From Frigoriglobus tundricola (GTDB lineage: Bacteria > Planctomycetota > Planctomycetia > Gemmatales > Gemmataceae): a DNA stretch of 64,000 bases. Shown one piece after another: positions 22,877 through 32,289 of this stretch; positions within the stretch are counted from its first letter, which is position 1; each line of letters starts with the position of its first letter. The stretch lies in assembly GCF_013128195.2 (NCBI RefSeq), contig NZ_CP053452.2, positions 5,146,001 to 5,210,000 of the forward strand, written 5' to 3'. The notes beneath the pieces were generated by a model. The model searched no databases. It saw only the letters and a list, made by a program, of their open reading frames with translations, and had not been told where the DNA came from. Made by a program: the position numbers and the translations under genes.

Positions 22877-25800
22877 ATGCTCAAGCGCCTCGAACTCGTG
22901 GGCTTCAAGTCGTTCGCGGACAAGACGCGGTTCGACTTCGCGCCGGGCATCACCGGGGTGGTCGGGCCGAACGGGTCCGGTAAGAGCAACGTCGTGGACG
23001 CGGTGCGCTGGCTGCTCGGCGAGCAGTCGGCCAAGAGCCTCCGCGGCGGCGAAATGGCCGACGTCATCTTCAACGGGTCCACCTCCCGCAAGAGCCTCGG
23101 CATGGCCGAGGTGACGGTCACGTTCGATAACGCCCGCCGGCTGCTCGGCATCGACGCCGACGACGTGCAGCTCACCCGCCGCGTGTACCGCGACGGCACC
23201 GGCGAGTACCTCATCAACGGCCAGATGGCCCGCCTCAAGGACATCAAGGACCTGTTCCTCGGCAGCGGTGCCGCCGGCGGCAACACGATCATCGCCCAGG
23301 GGCGCGTGGACGAGCTGCTCCAGGCGTCCACGAAGGACCGCCGCGAGATCTTCGACGAGGCCGCGGGCATCAGCCGGTTCAAAGCGAAAAAGAACGAAAC
23401 GCTCCGCAAGCTCGCCACCGTCGAGCTGAACCTCACCCGCTCGAAGGACAAGCTCGACGCGCTGGACGCCCAGCTCCGCACGCTCCGGATGCAGGCCGCG
23501 AAGGCGCAGAAGCACAAGGAGCACTCCGACCGGCTGCGCGAGCTGCGGGTCGGGCTCGGCGTGCGCGAGTACCTCGACCTGACCCGGACGCTCGGGGGCG
23601 AGCAGGCGGCGCTCGCCGCGCTCAAGGCCGAGGTGGCCGGCGCGACGACGGAGGCCGAGCAGCTCGAACAGCGGGCGAAGGAACTGGACTGGGAGGTGTC
23701 GCGCGGCGAAGAGGGGCTGCGGCACCACGAGGCGCGGCTGGCCGACGCCCGGCAACAGATTGCCGGGTGCGAGACGGCGTTCCGCCACGAGCGCGCGGCG
23801 GCGGCCGGGCTCGACGCGGAGCTCCTCAAGGTCGGCCGGCAGCGGGCGGAGATCGGGTACCGGATCCGCGTGATCGAGGCGGACGCGGTCCGCGCCGCGG
23901 CGGACGCGGCCGCCGCCGAGGAGAGCTTGAGCGCGGAGCAGCACCACGCCGACGCCGCCAGCGCGGCCCTGGCCGCACTCACCGCGGAACTGGTGGACCT
24001 CGACCGCGAGCAGACCGAGAGCCAGCGCACCAGTTCGACCTCGTCCGCCAGGCCGCCTCCGGCCGCGCGGCCGCCGAGGCGCGCACGCGCAGGTCCAGCG
24101 GATGCAAAAGGAGTACACGGGCAAGCTCCACGCCGCCGAACAGCGGGCGGCGAACCGCGCCGCCCTTGCCCAGGCCCTCGACGGGCTCTCGCAGGCCGAC
24201 GCCGACGTTCAGGCCCGGCTCGCCGCCGCCCGCGAGCGGATCGGCACCCTGCACGCCGATCGCGAGCGGCTCGCCGACCGTACGGAGAGCGAACAAACGC
24301 GCCTCGAAGGGCTGCGCGTGCGGCAGGGCGACCTCCGCGGTCGGATCGACGTACTCGAAGGTCTGGAGCGGTCGTTCGAGGGGCTGGGCGCGGGGGCGCG
24401 AGGTGCTCGGCCGGCTCTCGGCGCGGGGGCCGAAGACGACGGCGCCCCCGCGCCCTCACCGTTCGCGCAGGTCCTGGGCCTCGTGGCCGATCTGCTCACG
24501 GTGCCGCGGGACGTCGCGCCGCTGGTGGAACTGGCGCTCGGCGACGCCGCCCAGCGGTTCGTTGTGCGGACCCCGGACGCGGTCGATGCGATCGCCGGGG
24601 CCGTGGGCGAGGTCGCGGGCCGGGTCGGGTTCGTCCCGGTGCTGAGCGGATTCGTTCCCCCGGCTGAAGTACCCACCCCCACCCCCTCCCTGAAGGGAGG
24701 GGAGCCAGACCTGCGGAGTTCCGACGCCTTGGGCGGGTCGGAGGAGGCGTTGCGCGCGTTCCCCCCCCTCCCTTCAGGAAGGGGGGCCGGGGGGGTAGGT
24801 GCTTCATCCCTCGCAGCCCTCGTTACCTGCGACCACCCCGATTGCGCCACACTCCCCGCTCAGCTCCTCGGTCGCGTGCGTCTGGCCGACACCCTTGCGG
24901 ACGCGCGCTGGCTCGCGGCGCTGCACCCCGGCTTCCGGGTCGTCACCCGCGCCGGCGAGTTGCTCGAACCGGACGGCACGCTCACGGTCGGCCCGCTCAA
25001 GGCCGAGGCCGGGCTGGTGTCGCGGAAGAGCGAACTCCGCGACCTGCGTGAACAGTTCCGCACCACGTCCGAACTCGTGACGCGGGCAGAAATCGAACTC
25101 GCCGAGCTGCGCCGGCAGGCCGACGCCGCCGAGGGCGTACTCGAAGCCGCGGAGTCGGAAGTCGCGCTCCTGTCCGACGAGGCCGGGGGCCTGCTCCAGC
25201 GGATCGCCCGGCAGCGGCAGCAGGTCGAAACGCTCGACGCCGAAATCGAACTGCTGCACCGCGAGAGCGACGTTCTCGAGCAGCAGGTGCGTGAGGGCGA
25301 AGGCGCGTGGGTCGCGGCCCGCATGGGGGCCGAGCAGGCCGAGCGGGCCTCGGCCGAGATCACGACCCGGCTCGCCGAGTTGAAACAGGCGCTGGCGGCC
25401 GGCGAGCAGGAGCGGGACCGGCGGCACCAGCGCACACCGCGGCGCAGGTGGCGCTGAGCCGGGCGACGGCCGACCGCGACCGCGCCCGCGAACGCGTCGG
25501 GCAGGCGGATTCCGACCTGCGCAAGCGGAAGATCGAGGCGGTGAACCTGTCGTCGGTCGATCACGGCGCGCGGGGCCGGCTAGCGGAGTGTACGCTCGCC
25601 GCCCTCCGCGCGGGCGCCGCCCAGGCCGACGCGTACCGCGAGAAGGAGGCCCGCGAGCGGGTGATCGCGGACCTCGCGGCGAAGGCCGCGGCCGACCGCG
25701 GGGCGCGCGAACGCGTCCGCGACCGGCTGCGCGAGATCCGCACCGGCTGGCAGGAGAAGCAGGCCGCGCGCACGCCCGCGAACTGGCCGTCCACGACCTG

Positions 25801-26631
25801 CTCACCCGCCGCGAGGTCGTCGCCGCGCGCATCCGTGAGGACTACGGACTCGAACTGGCCGACCAACCGGCCGGTCCGGACGCGCCGGCGGCGGCGGCCG
25901 GTGCAGAGGGCGCGCCCGCCGGCCCCTCACCGGGCCTGCTCAACCCGTTCGAAGTTCAACAGGAGATCGACGACCTCAAGCGGAAGCTCGCGCGGCTCGG
26001 CAGCGTGAACATGGAAGCGCTGGACGAGTTGACCCGTGTGGAAGGCGAGTTCACGGCCCTCCAGGCCCAGCACGACGACCTGAACGCCGCCCGGCACTCG
26101 CTCCAGCAGGTGATCGACGCCATCAACGCGGACAGCCGCAAGCTGTTCACGGACACGCTCGCGGCCGTCCGCACGTACTTCCAGGAGCTGTTCCGCAAGT
26201 TGTTCGGCGGCGGCCAGGCCGACATCGTCCTCGAGGACGCGACCGACGTTCTGGAGTCCGGGATCGAGATCACCGCCCGCCCGCCGGGGAAGGAACTGCG
26301 GGCGCTATCGCTGCTCTCGGGCGGCGAGAAGACGCTCACGGCCGTCGCGCTGCTGCTGGCGATCTTCCGCAACAAGCCGTCGCCGTTCTGCATCCTGGAC
26401 GAGGTGGACGCGGCCCTGGACGAGGCGAACACCGCGCGCCTCGCGGGCGTGCTCCGCGATTTCCTGGACCGCAGTCAGTTCATCGTGGTGACCCACAAGA
26501 AGCGAACGATGGCCGCCGCCGATCTCCTGTGGGGCGTGACGATGCAGGAGAGCGGGATCAGCCGCCTCCTGCCGATGCGGTTCGAGGACTGGCCCGACGA
26601 AGAGCAACACTCCGAAGCGGCGGCGGCATAG
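22877..26631 (+). CDS. smc: Chromosome segregation protein SMC, four apparent frameshifts and a palindromic insert
   Basis: SMC ATPase that organises and segregates the chromosome. Visible in order are the N-terminal head with Walker A GPNGSGKSNVVDAVRWLLGE, a long coiled coil, the hinge (about VLGLVADLLTVPRDVAPLVE to VTRAGELLEPDGTLTVGPL), a second coil, and the C-terminal head with signature LSGGEK and Walker B FCILDEVDAALDEAN. It cannot be read in one frame. Switches are needed near 24020-24045, 24070-24095, 25425-25445 and 25765-25785, each equal to one missing base. Otherwise all domains and catalytic motifs are present. A family A repeat (24671-24800) is read in frame within the hinge region. 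As smc is usually essential, sequencing error is a strong alternative. Confidence 0.88.
24671..24800 (+). repeat. Palindromic element family A, copy in smc hinge
   Basis: 130 bases with CCCTCCCTGAAGGGAGGG near the left end and CCTCCCTTCAGGAAGGGG near the right end. The core (AGCCAGACCTGCGGAG, GGTCGGAGGAGGCGTTGC) matches the queG copy. It encodes VPTPTPSLKGGEPDLRSSD and following residues, almost the same peptide and the same frame as in QueG. Confidence 0.85.
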
Positions 26632-26726
26632 GAAGCTTAACAGGACCGTTCTGCTCGGCCCCCCGAGTGGGGTCCGAACTTCCGACTCGATCGGGCGGCT
26701 CCGACACGCACCCGACGAAGGGCATC

Positions 26727-29267
26727 TTACTTCTTGCCCGCCTCCTTCATGAGCAGCCCCAACCCGTTCACGTCATTCCCGTTCACCCTGCCGGTAATGC
26801 CAACAACCGGGGTACCATCGCCCCCGAGCTTGATGGCATTTGGGGTGTCCACGCCCGCGATCCCCCCACTCTCGTAGCTGTCCTTCGGGTCGAGTTTACC
26901 GTCCACCACCTTCATGAACGTTACCGAGAAATCCACCACAGCGGAGATCTTGACCGTGACCGCCCCGACCGCGTAACCGGGCTTCGCCACCACCTTCACC
27001 ACCCGCTTCATCTCGGTGCCGTACTGGTCGCCCAGGGTGTCCTTCTCGCCCTCTCGGAAGATCGGGCGGACCGCCTTAATGGCATCGTGCGTCCCCCACT
27101 TCACAAGCCCGACCTCGAACCCCACCAGGAGGCCGCCGTTCGGGGCCGACTCCCGGAATTCGGGATGGAAGGCTCGCCCCCCGACGATTTGCGTCGATTT
27201 GCCCACGGCCACCTTGTCGCCGATGTACAGTAACCCCAGGCCGGTCACGTTCGTGTTGTTCGCCCGGCCCACGATCCCGACCACCAGGGTGCCGTCGCCC
27301 CCGAGCTTCGTGGGTGTCAAGGTGCCCCCGCCCCCGACCCACTCGCTCTCGTAGCTGTCCTTCGGGTCGAGTTTGCCACCAACCACCTTCATAAACGTCA
27401 CCGAGAACCCGTCCACCACGGCGCCCGCCTTGACCGAGATCGCACCGACCGCGTAACCGCGCTTCGCAACTACCTTCACGGGTCGCGTGCGATCCGTGCC
27501 GAACTGTGTACCGGCACTCTCCTTCTCGCCCACGCGGTAAATGGGCTGCGCGGCTACCAACACGTCGTTCGGTCCCCACTTCCCGATGCCGACTTCGAAG
27601 CCGACGAGGTACCCCCCTTCCGGGGCCTTGTCGTTGAATTGCGGGTCGGCCCCGCCGGCAACGATGCGCGAGATGCGGTTGGCAGGCGCCGGCCCCTGGC
27701 CCGGGACGCCTGCGGCTGCGGTCGCCCCCTTAACCGCATCACCGAGCCGGTAGGAGGACAGGAGGATTTCGGCCTCAACTCCGGTGACCAGATCCGCCGG
27801 TCCGGTCACCTGCACGACGTAGAGACGGGCCTCGGTCGCGTACACCCGCACGCGGGTCCGTTTCGCCCCCGCTTCGATCACGTACTCCAGGCCCGAGAGC
27901 GTCCCACTCGTCACCTCGTTCGAGTCCGTGAGCCGGCCGCTCAGATCTTTCACCAGCGCCCCGCGGACGATGCCGTACAGGTCTTTCCGCGGGATCTTGG
28001 CCGCCGCGGGGGGAAGGGACACGGATTCCGCCTCGTAGCCGAGCCCGTCGGTCGTTTTTCCGATGAGACTGCTGCCCCGCATGCGCTGGCCGTTGAGGCT
28101 GGAACTCCCCTCCTCCTCGGCCTGCTTCGCCGGCTTCTCGGGCACCCACATCACGAACGTGCCGTCGCGCGGACGGTACACCTTCCACCCCGGGAGCGGC
28201 GGCCCGAGTAAGTCGGACGCCTTCGGGAGCGGGGCCAGCGGGTACGAACGGACGCGACTGGCCGGTCCGGACTTCGCGGCACCCACCTCGGCGGTCACCT
28301 GAACCAGCACGTGGCCGTCCGCAGCCGGGACCGCGAACTCGGCCGCGGCCACGCCCTTGTCGATCTTCAGCTCGATCTTCTTGCTGCCGGGGTGCTTGGC
28401 GAGCGCGTCGGTGGCCGGGTGTTTGGCCTTCGGGGCGACCACGAAGTAGTGGGCCACCGCCGCGGTGATTTTGTTGGCCGGGTCGAGGAGGTCGGCCTCG
28501 ACGCGCACGGTGACGCCGCCGTCAACGACCTTGCGGGAGGTGACGCGGACCCGGGTGACGCGCCCCTGCACCATGCGGACGAGTTCGTGCGACGGGACGG
28601 CGAACCCGATCCCCTGGCCGTCCCGGATCGTGGCGACCGCGACCCCGACGAGCCGCCCCTTCGTGTCCACGACCGGGCCGCCGCTGTTGCCGGGGTTCAG
28701 GTTCCCGTCGATCTGGACCATCGACAGCTCCCCGTCGGGGCCGTTGCGCAGGCTCGACACGGACGCCTTGCCGACCGTGATTGCCGGGAACCCTTTTGTG
28801 GTCGAAAGGGCCTTTCCGAAGGGGAACCCGAACGAGTAGAGGGGCATCGTTTCGACCAGCTTGGGCGGATCGCTGTACGCGATCGGGCGCGGCGGGTCCT
28901 TGACGCCGGCCACCCGCAAAATGGCGAGGTCGCGCTCGGCATCGGTGGCGGCGATCAGGGCGGTGTACGAGCGCTCGGCTTTTGTGCCGCTGTCGAACAC
29001 GACCGTGATCGTCGCCGCTTTTGCGCCGGCCGTCTCGTCCGGTGACTTCGCGGCGGCAACGTGATCGTTGGTGGCGATCAGAACGACCTTGTCGTCGCCC
29101 GAAATCACGAACCCCGAGCCGGTCGCGGTCCAGTCGTCGCCCTCGACGCGAATGAACACCGTGGCCTTCTTCACGGCCTCAACGGTTTCCGGGGCGATGG
29201 TGTCCTGGGAACGGGCGCCGGGAACGAGCGAGAAAAAGGCGACCGCCAGGATGAGGGATCTGGGCAT
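26727..29267 (-). CDS. Secreted trypsin-like serine protease with duplicated C-terminal domain
   Basis: Exported protease, 846 residues. The signal peptide MPRSLILAVAFFSLVPGARS follows a strong ribosome-binding site (GAGGAG). A DegP/trypsin-like domain covers about residues 20-240 with the triad visible: His in IATNDHV, Asp in ERDLAIL and Ser in NPGNSGGPV. No PDZ domain follows. A middle region of about 300 residues is unassigned. The C-terminus has two copies of a roughly 130-residue unit: each reads GFEVG..KWG..D, then VKVVAK.GYAVGA, DFSVTFMKVV.GKLDPKDSYES and GDGT.VVGI.GR. The repeat is probably a sugar- or surface-binding module. It converges with smc. Confidence 0.82.
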   Translation of the reverse strand: MPRSLILAVAFFSLVPGARSQDTIAPETVEAVKKATVFIRVEGDDWTATGSGFVISGDDKVVLIATNDHVAAAKSPDETAGAKAATITVVFDSGTKAERSYTALIAATDAERDLAILRVAGVKDPPRPIAYSDPPKLVETMPLYSFGFPFGKALSTTKGFPAITVGKASVSSLRNGPDGELSMVQIDGNLNPGNSGGPVVDTKGRLVGVAVATIRDGQGIGFAVPSHELVRMVQGRVTRVRVTSRKVVDGGVTVRVEADLLDPANKITAAVAHYFVVAPKAKHPATDALAKHPGSKKIELKIDKGVAAAEFAVPAADGHVLVQVTAEVGAAKSGPASRVRSYPLAPLPKASDLLGPPLPGWKVYRPRDGTFVMWVPEKPAKQAEEEGSSSLNGQRMRGSSLIGKTTDGLGYEAESVSLPPAAAKIPRKDLYGIVRGALVKDLSGRLTDSNEVTSGTLSGLEYVIEAGAKRTRVRVYATEARLYVVQVTGPADLVTGVEAEILLSSYRLGDAVKGATAAAGVPGQGPAPANRISRIVAGGADPQFNDKAPEGGYLVGFEVGIGKWGPNDVLVAAQPIYRVGEKESAGTQFGTDRTRPVKVVAKRGYAVGAISVKAGAVVDGFSVTFMKVVGGKLDPKDSYESEWVGGGGTLTPTKLGGDGTLVVGIVGRANNTNVTGLGLLYIGDKVAVGKSTQIVGGRAFHPEFRESAPNGGLLVGFEVGLVKWGTHDAIKAVRPIFREGEKDTLGDQYGTEMKRVVKVVAKPGYAVGAVTVKISAVVDFSVTFMKVVDGKLDPKDSYESGGIAGVDTPNAIKLGGDGTPVVGITGRVNGNDVNGLGLLMKEAGKK

Positions 29268-29765
29268 GAAACTCCTCGAATTGCAACGGTACGGCACGGA
29301 TCGGGTGATTCAGTATGTGGCCGCAGACGGACGGGCGTCAACTCGATTCCGTGCTGTTCCGTGTGAATGTGAGCACTCAATCGCGAACGAGCCACCGGAC
29401 GGACCTGCTCGCATCCGCGCCAACCGACACTACCGAGAGCCGCAGCATTCTCGTGATTCGTGCGGGCCGTCCGGGAACGTGCTCTCAAGGCAAATGTCTC
29501 GGTTGGGGCGGTGGTGCGTCGATCCAATCGCCCGATCCGCGTTGCTCCGGCCGAGCCGGAGCAACGCCCTCAAGAGAAAATGGGACACCGCCAATGAGTA
29601 TCGAGACGCAGATGATCTGTGGCCGACCGCGTCGCGAACCGTGGAACGGGTTCGCGACGCGCCTACGGATGTGTTCTCCCACGGCTCGACCATCATCGCC
29701 AAGGGAAAGGCGCTCGTCGAAGCCGCTCCCGTCGGGTCTGGAGGACCCGAGAGGTCCGGTTCGGT
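29268..29765. other. 498-base gap with one strong stem-loop
   Basis: No convincing gene. It contains a perfect 12-base-pair stem, GCGTTGCTCCGG / CCGGAGCAACGC, at 29539-29550 and 29556-29567 with a 5-base loop. The stem is not followed by a T-run on the minus strand, so it is not a clear terminator for the upstream DUF6065 gene. The promoter of the protease must lie here but no good -35/-10 pair was found. Confidence 0.4.
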
Positions 29766-30533
29766 TCAGCCGTCCACCTTTGCCTCGCCGTCCGCCACGA
29801 ACGGTTTCACGTTGAGCCGCGTCTGGTGCGAATCGACCGCCTTGCCGTCCGGCGTCTTGCCCTGGAAGTAGTCCTTCTGCCAGCCGCGGGCCACGGCCTC
29901 CGGGTCGCGGCTCTGCAGCCCGGTCAGGAAGCCGCTCCGGCTCGCCTCCCACCGCTTGTACTGCTCCTGAAGTTCGGGGTTGGTCGTCAACGGTTCGACG
30001 CGCGGCACGAGCGATTCAATCAGCCCGCGCGGCACCGGCACCAACATGCAGAACGGCTCGCCCGCGTCGAACCGGACCCACTCGCACACCCGCGTCATCT
30101 TCCAGTTCATCGTGAACGTGGACGCGATCCAGTCCGTCTCCACAACCCCCTCTAGCGGTTGCACGCCGTCCTTCACCCAGTTCGCCGGCCCCTTCACCCA
30201 CAGGTTCACGCCCGGCGGTGTGCGGAACAGGAACGGGATCGTGAACGTGATGACGCCGCTGCCGAAGTGACTGATGATGCGGTTCTCCGGGCCGTCGAAC
30301 CGCAGTTCCACGTCTTCCTTCGCGGGGCCGCCGTACCAGTACGCCCGGAACCCGGTCGGGTTCTTCAGCACCCACCCGCACTGGTTGGCGATGACCAGCG
30401 GCAGGCACCGATACGGGTGCCGCTGGTGGGCCGCGTCCATCCACGCGCGCGGGATCGGTGCCGGCTCGGGGGCCGCGTCGCGCGGGTGGTTCGGGTGCAG
30501 CGCGTAGGCAATGATACTGTTGTCGTCAGGCAT
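29766..30533 (-). CDS. DUF6065 family protein
   Basis: Soluble protein, 255 residues, resembling the uncharacterised DUF6065 family: CLPLVIANQCGWVLKNP, RIISHFGSGVITFTIPFLFRTPPGVNLWVKGPAN and DWIASTFTMNWKMTR. No signal peptide or catalytic motif is recognised. Family members occur beside peptide-modifying or oxygenase genes in other genomes; here it stands alone, divergent from a glycosyltransferase. Function unknown. Confidence 0.8.
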   Translation of the reverse strand: MPDDNSIIAYALHPNHPRDAAPEPAPIPRAWMDAAHQRHPYRCLPLVIANQCGWVLKNPTGFRAYWYGGPAKEDVELRFDGPENRIISHFGSGVITFTIPFLFRTPPGVNLWVKGPANWVKDGVQPLEGVVETDWIASTFTMNWKMTRVCEWVRFDAGEPFCMLVPVPRGLIESLVPRVEPLTTNPELQEQYKRWEASRSGFLTGLQSRDPEAVARGWQKDYFQGKTPDGKAVDSHQTRLNVKPFVADGEAKVDG

Positions 30534-30878
30534 ATCGGGTCGTCCGTAACGGGCGGCAGTTTCCGCGACTCAACTTAGCCGCTCTCAAACTTAAACGGAA
30601 GGCGATTGCGGTTGCTCCCCGAACCGTGCGCGGGTGCCGCCGATGAGCCGGGTTCGTTCTCGCCGATCTTAAGGCCGGGCCGTTGGTTACGTGCGGCGTC
30701 TGTTCCCTGCGGCATCGCAATTGGGGTACCGAGAACGAAGGGGTACCCAAAACGCACACCGCTCGACGCAAATCCTTCATCCAGTCACGTCACCCGAAGC
30801 CGGCCGGCGTTGACGGACACCATGCCGCGGCTATACCCTGCCGCCGACACGAATTGCGTTCATGAGGGGGAGCGGCGC
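30534..30878. other. 345-base divergent intergenic region
   Basis: It separates the DUF6065 gene (minus) and the glycosyltransferase (plus), so it must hold both promoters. An 8-base direct repeat GGGGTACC is present near 30724 and 30748. An in-frame extension of the glycosyltransferase upstream to 30606 exists but has no family resemblance. Nothing else recognised. Confidence 0.35.
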
Positions 30879-32087
30879 GTGCGCGTGATTATCAACGCGG
30901 AATGTACTCTGATCCCGCGCGCCGGTGTCGGGCACCACACGAGTGAACTGATCCGCGCCCTGCGCGAGCGGGTGGGCGGGGGGGACGCCATCGGCACGTA
31001 CCCGTCCGGTATCGTTGCCCCGGTGCTGCGGTTCTGGCGCACCCACACCGATCGTTACCGCTGGTGTCGCGAACAACCGAGTACCCTTCTCCGGATCGAG
31101 GCCCTGGCCCGTCGAACGTACCTCGCCTCGCTCCGCCGCACCGGGAGCCTCATCGCCCCCGACCTGTTCACCTACAGCGTGCGGCGCGGGCGATACGAAC
31201 TGTACCACGAGCCGAACTTCCTCGCGCTCCCGTGCGACCTGCCCACCGTCGTGACCGTTCACGATCTGTCCGTCCTCCTCCACCCCGAATGGCACCCGGC
31301 CACCCGGATCGCGGACTACGGCCGACGGTTCGAACGCGCCCTGGCGCAAGCGAGCCACCTGCTGGCGGTGTCGGAGTTCACGAAGCAGGAGGTGGTGCGC
31401 CACCTGGGGTGGCCCGCGGACCGCGTGACCGTGACGTACAACGGGCGCCGGCCGTTCCTGCGGCCGCTGTCCGCCTTGGAGTGTGCCCCGGTGCTGAAGG
31501 GCCTGGGCCTGGAGCCCGGGTATCTGCTCCATGTGGGTACCGTCGAACCGCGCAAGAACCTGGAACGACTCTTAACCGCGCACGCGGGCCTCCCGGCGGA
31601 CCTCCGCCGCAAGCACCCGCTCGTCCTCGTGGGCGGACGGGGGTGGCAGGCCACCGAACTGGAAGAGGCACTCGCGGCTCGGGGCCGCGACGGGACCGTC
31701 CGGCGGCTCGGGTACTGCCCCGACGAGGCGCTCAGCGCGCTGTATTCTTCGGCCCGCGCCCTGGTGTTCCCGACGCTGTACGAGGGCTTCGGGATGCCCA
31801 CCGTCGAGATGATGGCGTGCGGCGGCGCGGTCCTCGCCTCCACCGCACCGGCCGTCGCGGAGACGGTGGGCGGTACGGCCCACCTGATCGACCCGCACGA
31901 CGAGGGCGGGTGGCGGGACGCCATGCTCCGGGTGTGTACCGACGGCGACTGGTGGCGGGCGCTCCGCGCCGGGGCCGAGTCCGCCGCCCGGCCGTTCACC
32001 TGGGCCGCCTGTGCCGAAGCCACACTCGGCGCCTACCGCCGCACGCTCGGTCGGGAGGAGAGTGCGCCGATGAAGAAGGCCGCGTGA
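30879..32087 (+). CDS. Glycosyltransferase, GT4 family (group 1)
   Basis: Cytoplasmic sugar transferase of the GT-B fold, about 402 residues from the GTG start (VRVIINAECTLIPRAGVGHHT). The start is chosen because it follows AGGGGGAG and the family begins here. It shows the donor-binding half with LLHVGTVEPRKNLERLL, then LVLVGGRGW, GYCPDEALSALYSSARALVFPTLYEGFGMPTVEMMACG (the EX7E motif region) and TAPAVAETVGGTA. Such enzymes build envelope polysaccharide or glycolipid; acceptor and sugar cannot be read from the sequence. It is followed after 202 bases by an exported repeat protein. Confidence 0.88.
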   Translation: MRVIINAECTLIPRAGVGHHTSELIRALRERVGGGDAIGTYPSGIVAPVLRFWRTHTDRYRWCREQPSTLLRIEALARRTYLASLRRTGSLIAPDLFTYSVRRGRYELYHEPNFLALPCDLPTVVTVHDLSVLLHPEWHPATRIADYGRRFERALAQASHLLAVSEFTKQEVVRHLGWPADRVTVTYNGRRPFLRPLSALECAPVLKGLGLEPGYLLHVGTVEPRKNLERLLTAHAGLPADLRRKHPLVLVGGRGWQATELEEALAARGRDGTVRRLGYCPDEALSALYSSARALVFPTLYEGFGMPTVEMMACGGAVLASTAPAVAETVGGTAHLIDPHDEGGWRDAMLRVCTDGDWWRALRAGAESAARPFTWAACAEATLGAYRRTLGREESAPMKKAA

Positions 32088-32289
32088 GTTCTACTCGACA
32101 CGCCCACGACCGCACCTGCCATTCTCATGAGCGCTGGTCACACTTCGTCCCGCGGTGATCAGCGATTGTCCATTCCCTCTGCCGCGCTTCGCGCGTAGGC
32201 TGGCGTAACCGGGCCGGGCGCGTTCCGCGCCACGGGCACGGCAGTTGCAATTCCCATGCGCTCTCGCTCTCACAACCCAGAGGGTTCTT

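Noticed and set aside
24020..25785. The hexamer GCGCAC lies in all four smc frame-switch regions, suggesting a programmed frameshift signal.
   Set aside because: The same hexamer occurs without any frame change in the histidine kinase (19219), the C26 hydrolase (35596) and the beta-lactamase-like gene (36853); there is no slippery heptamer.
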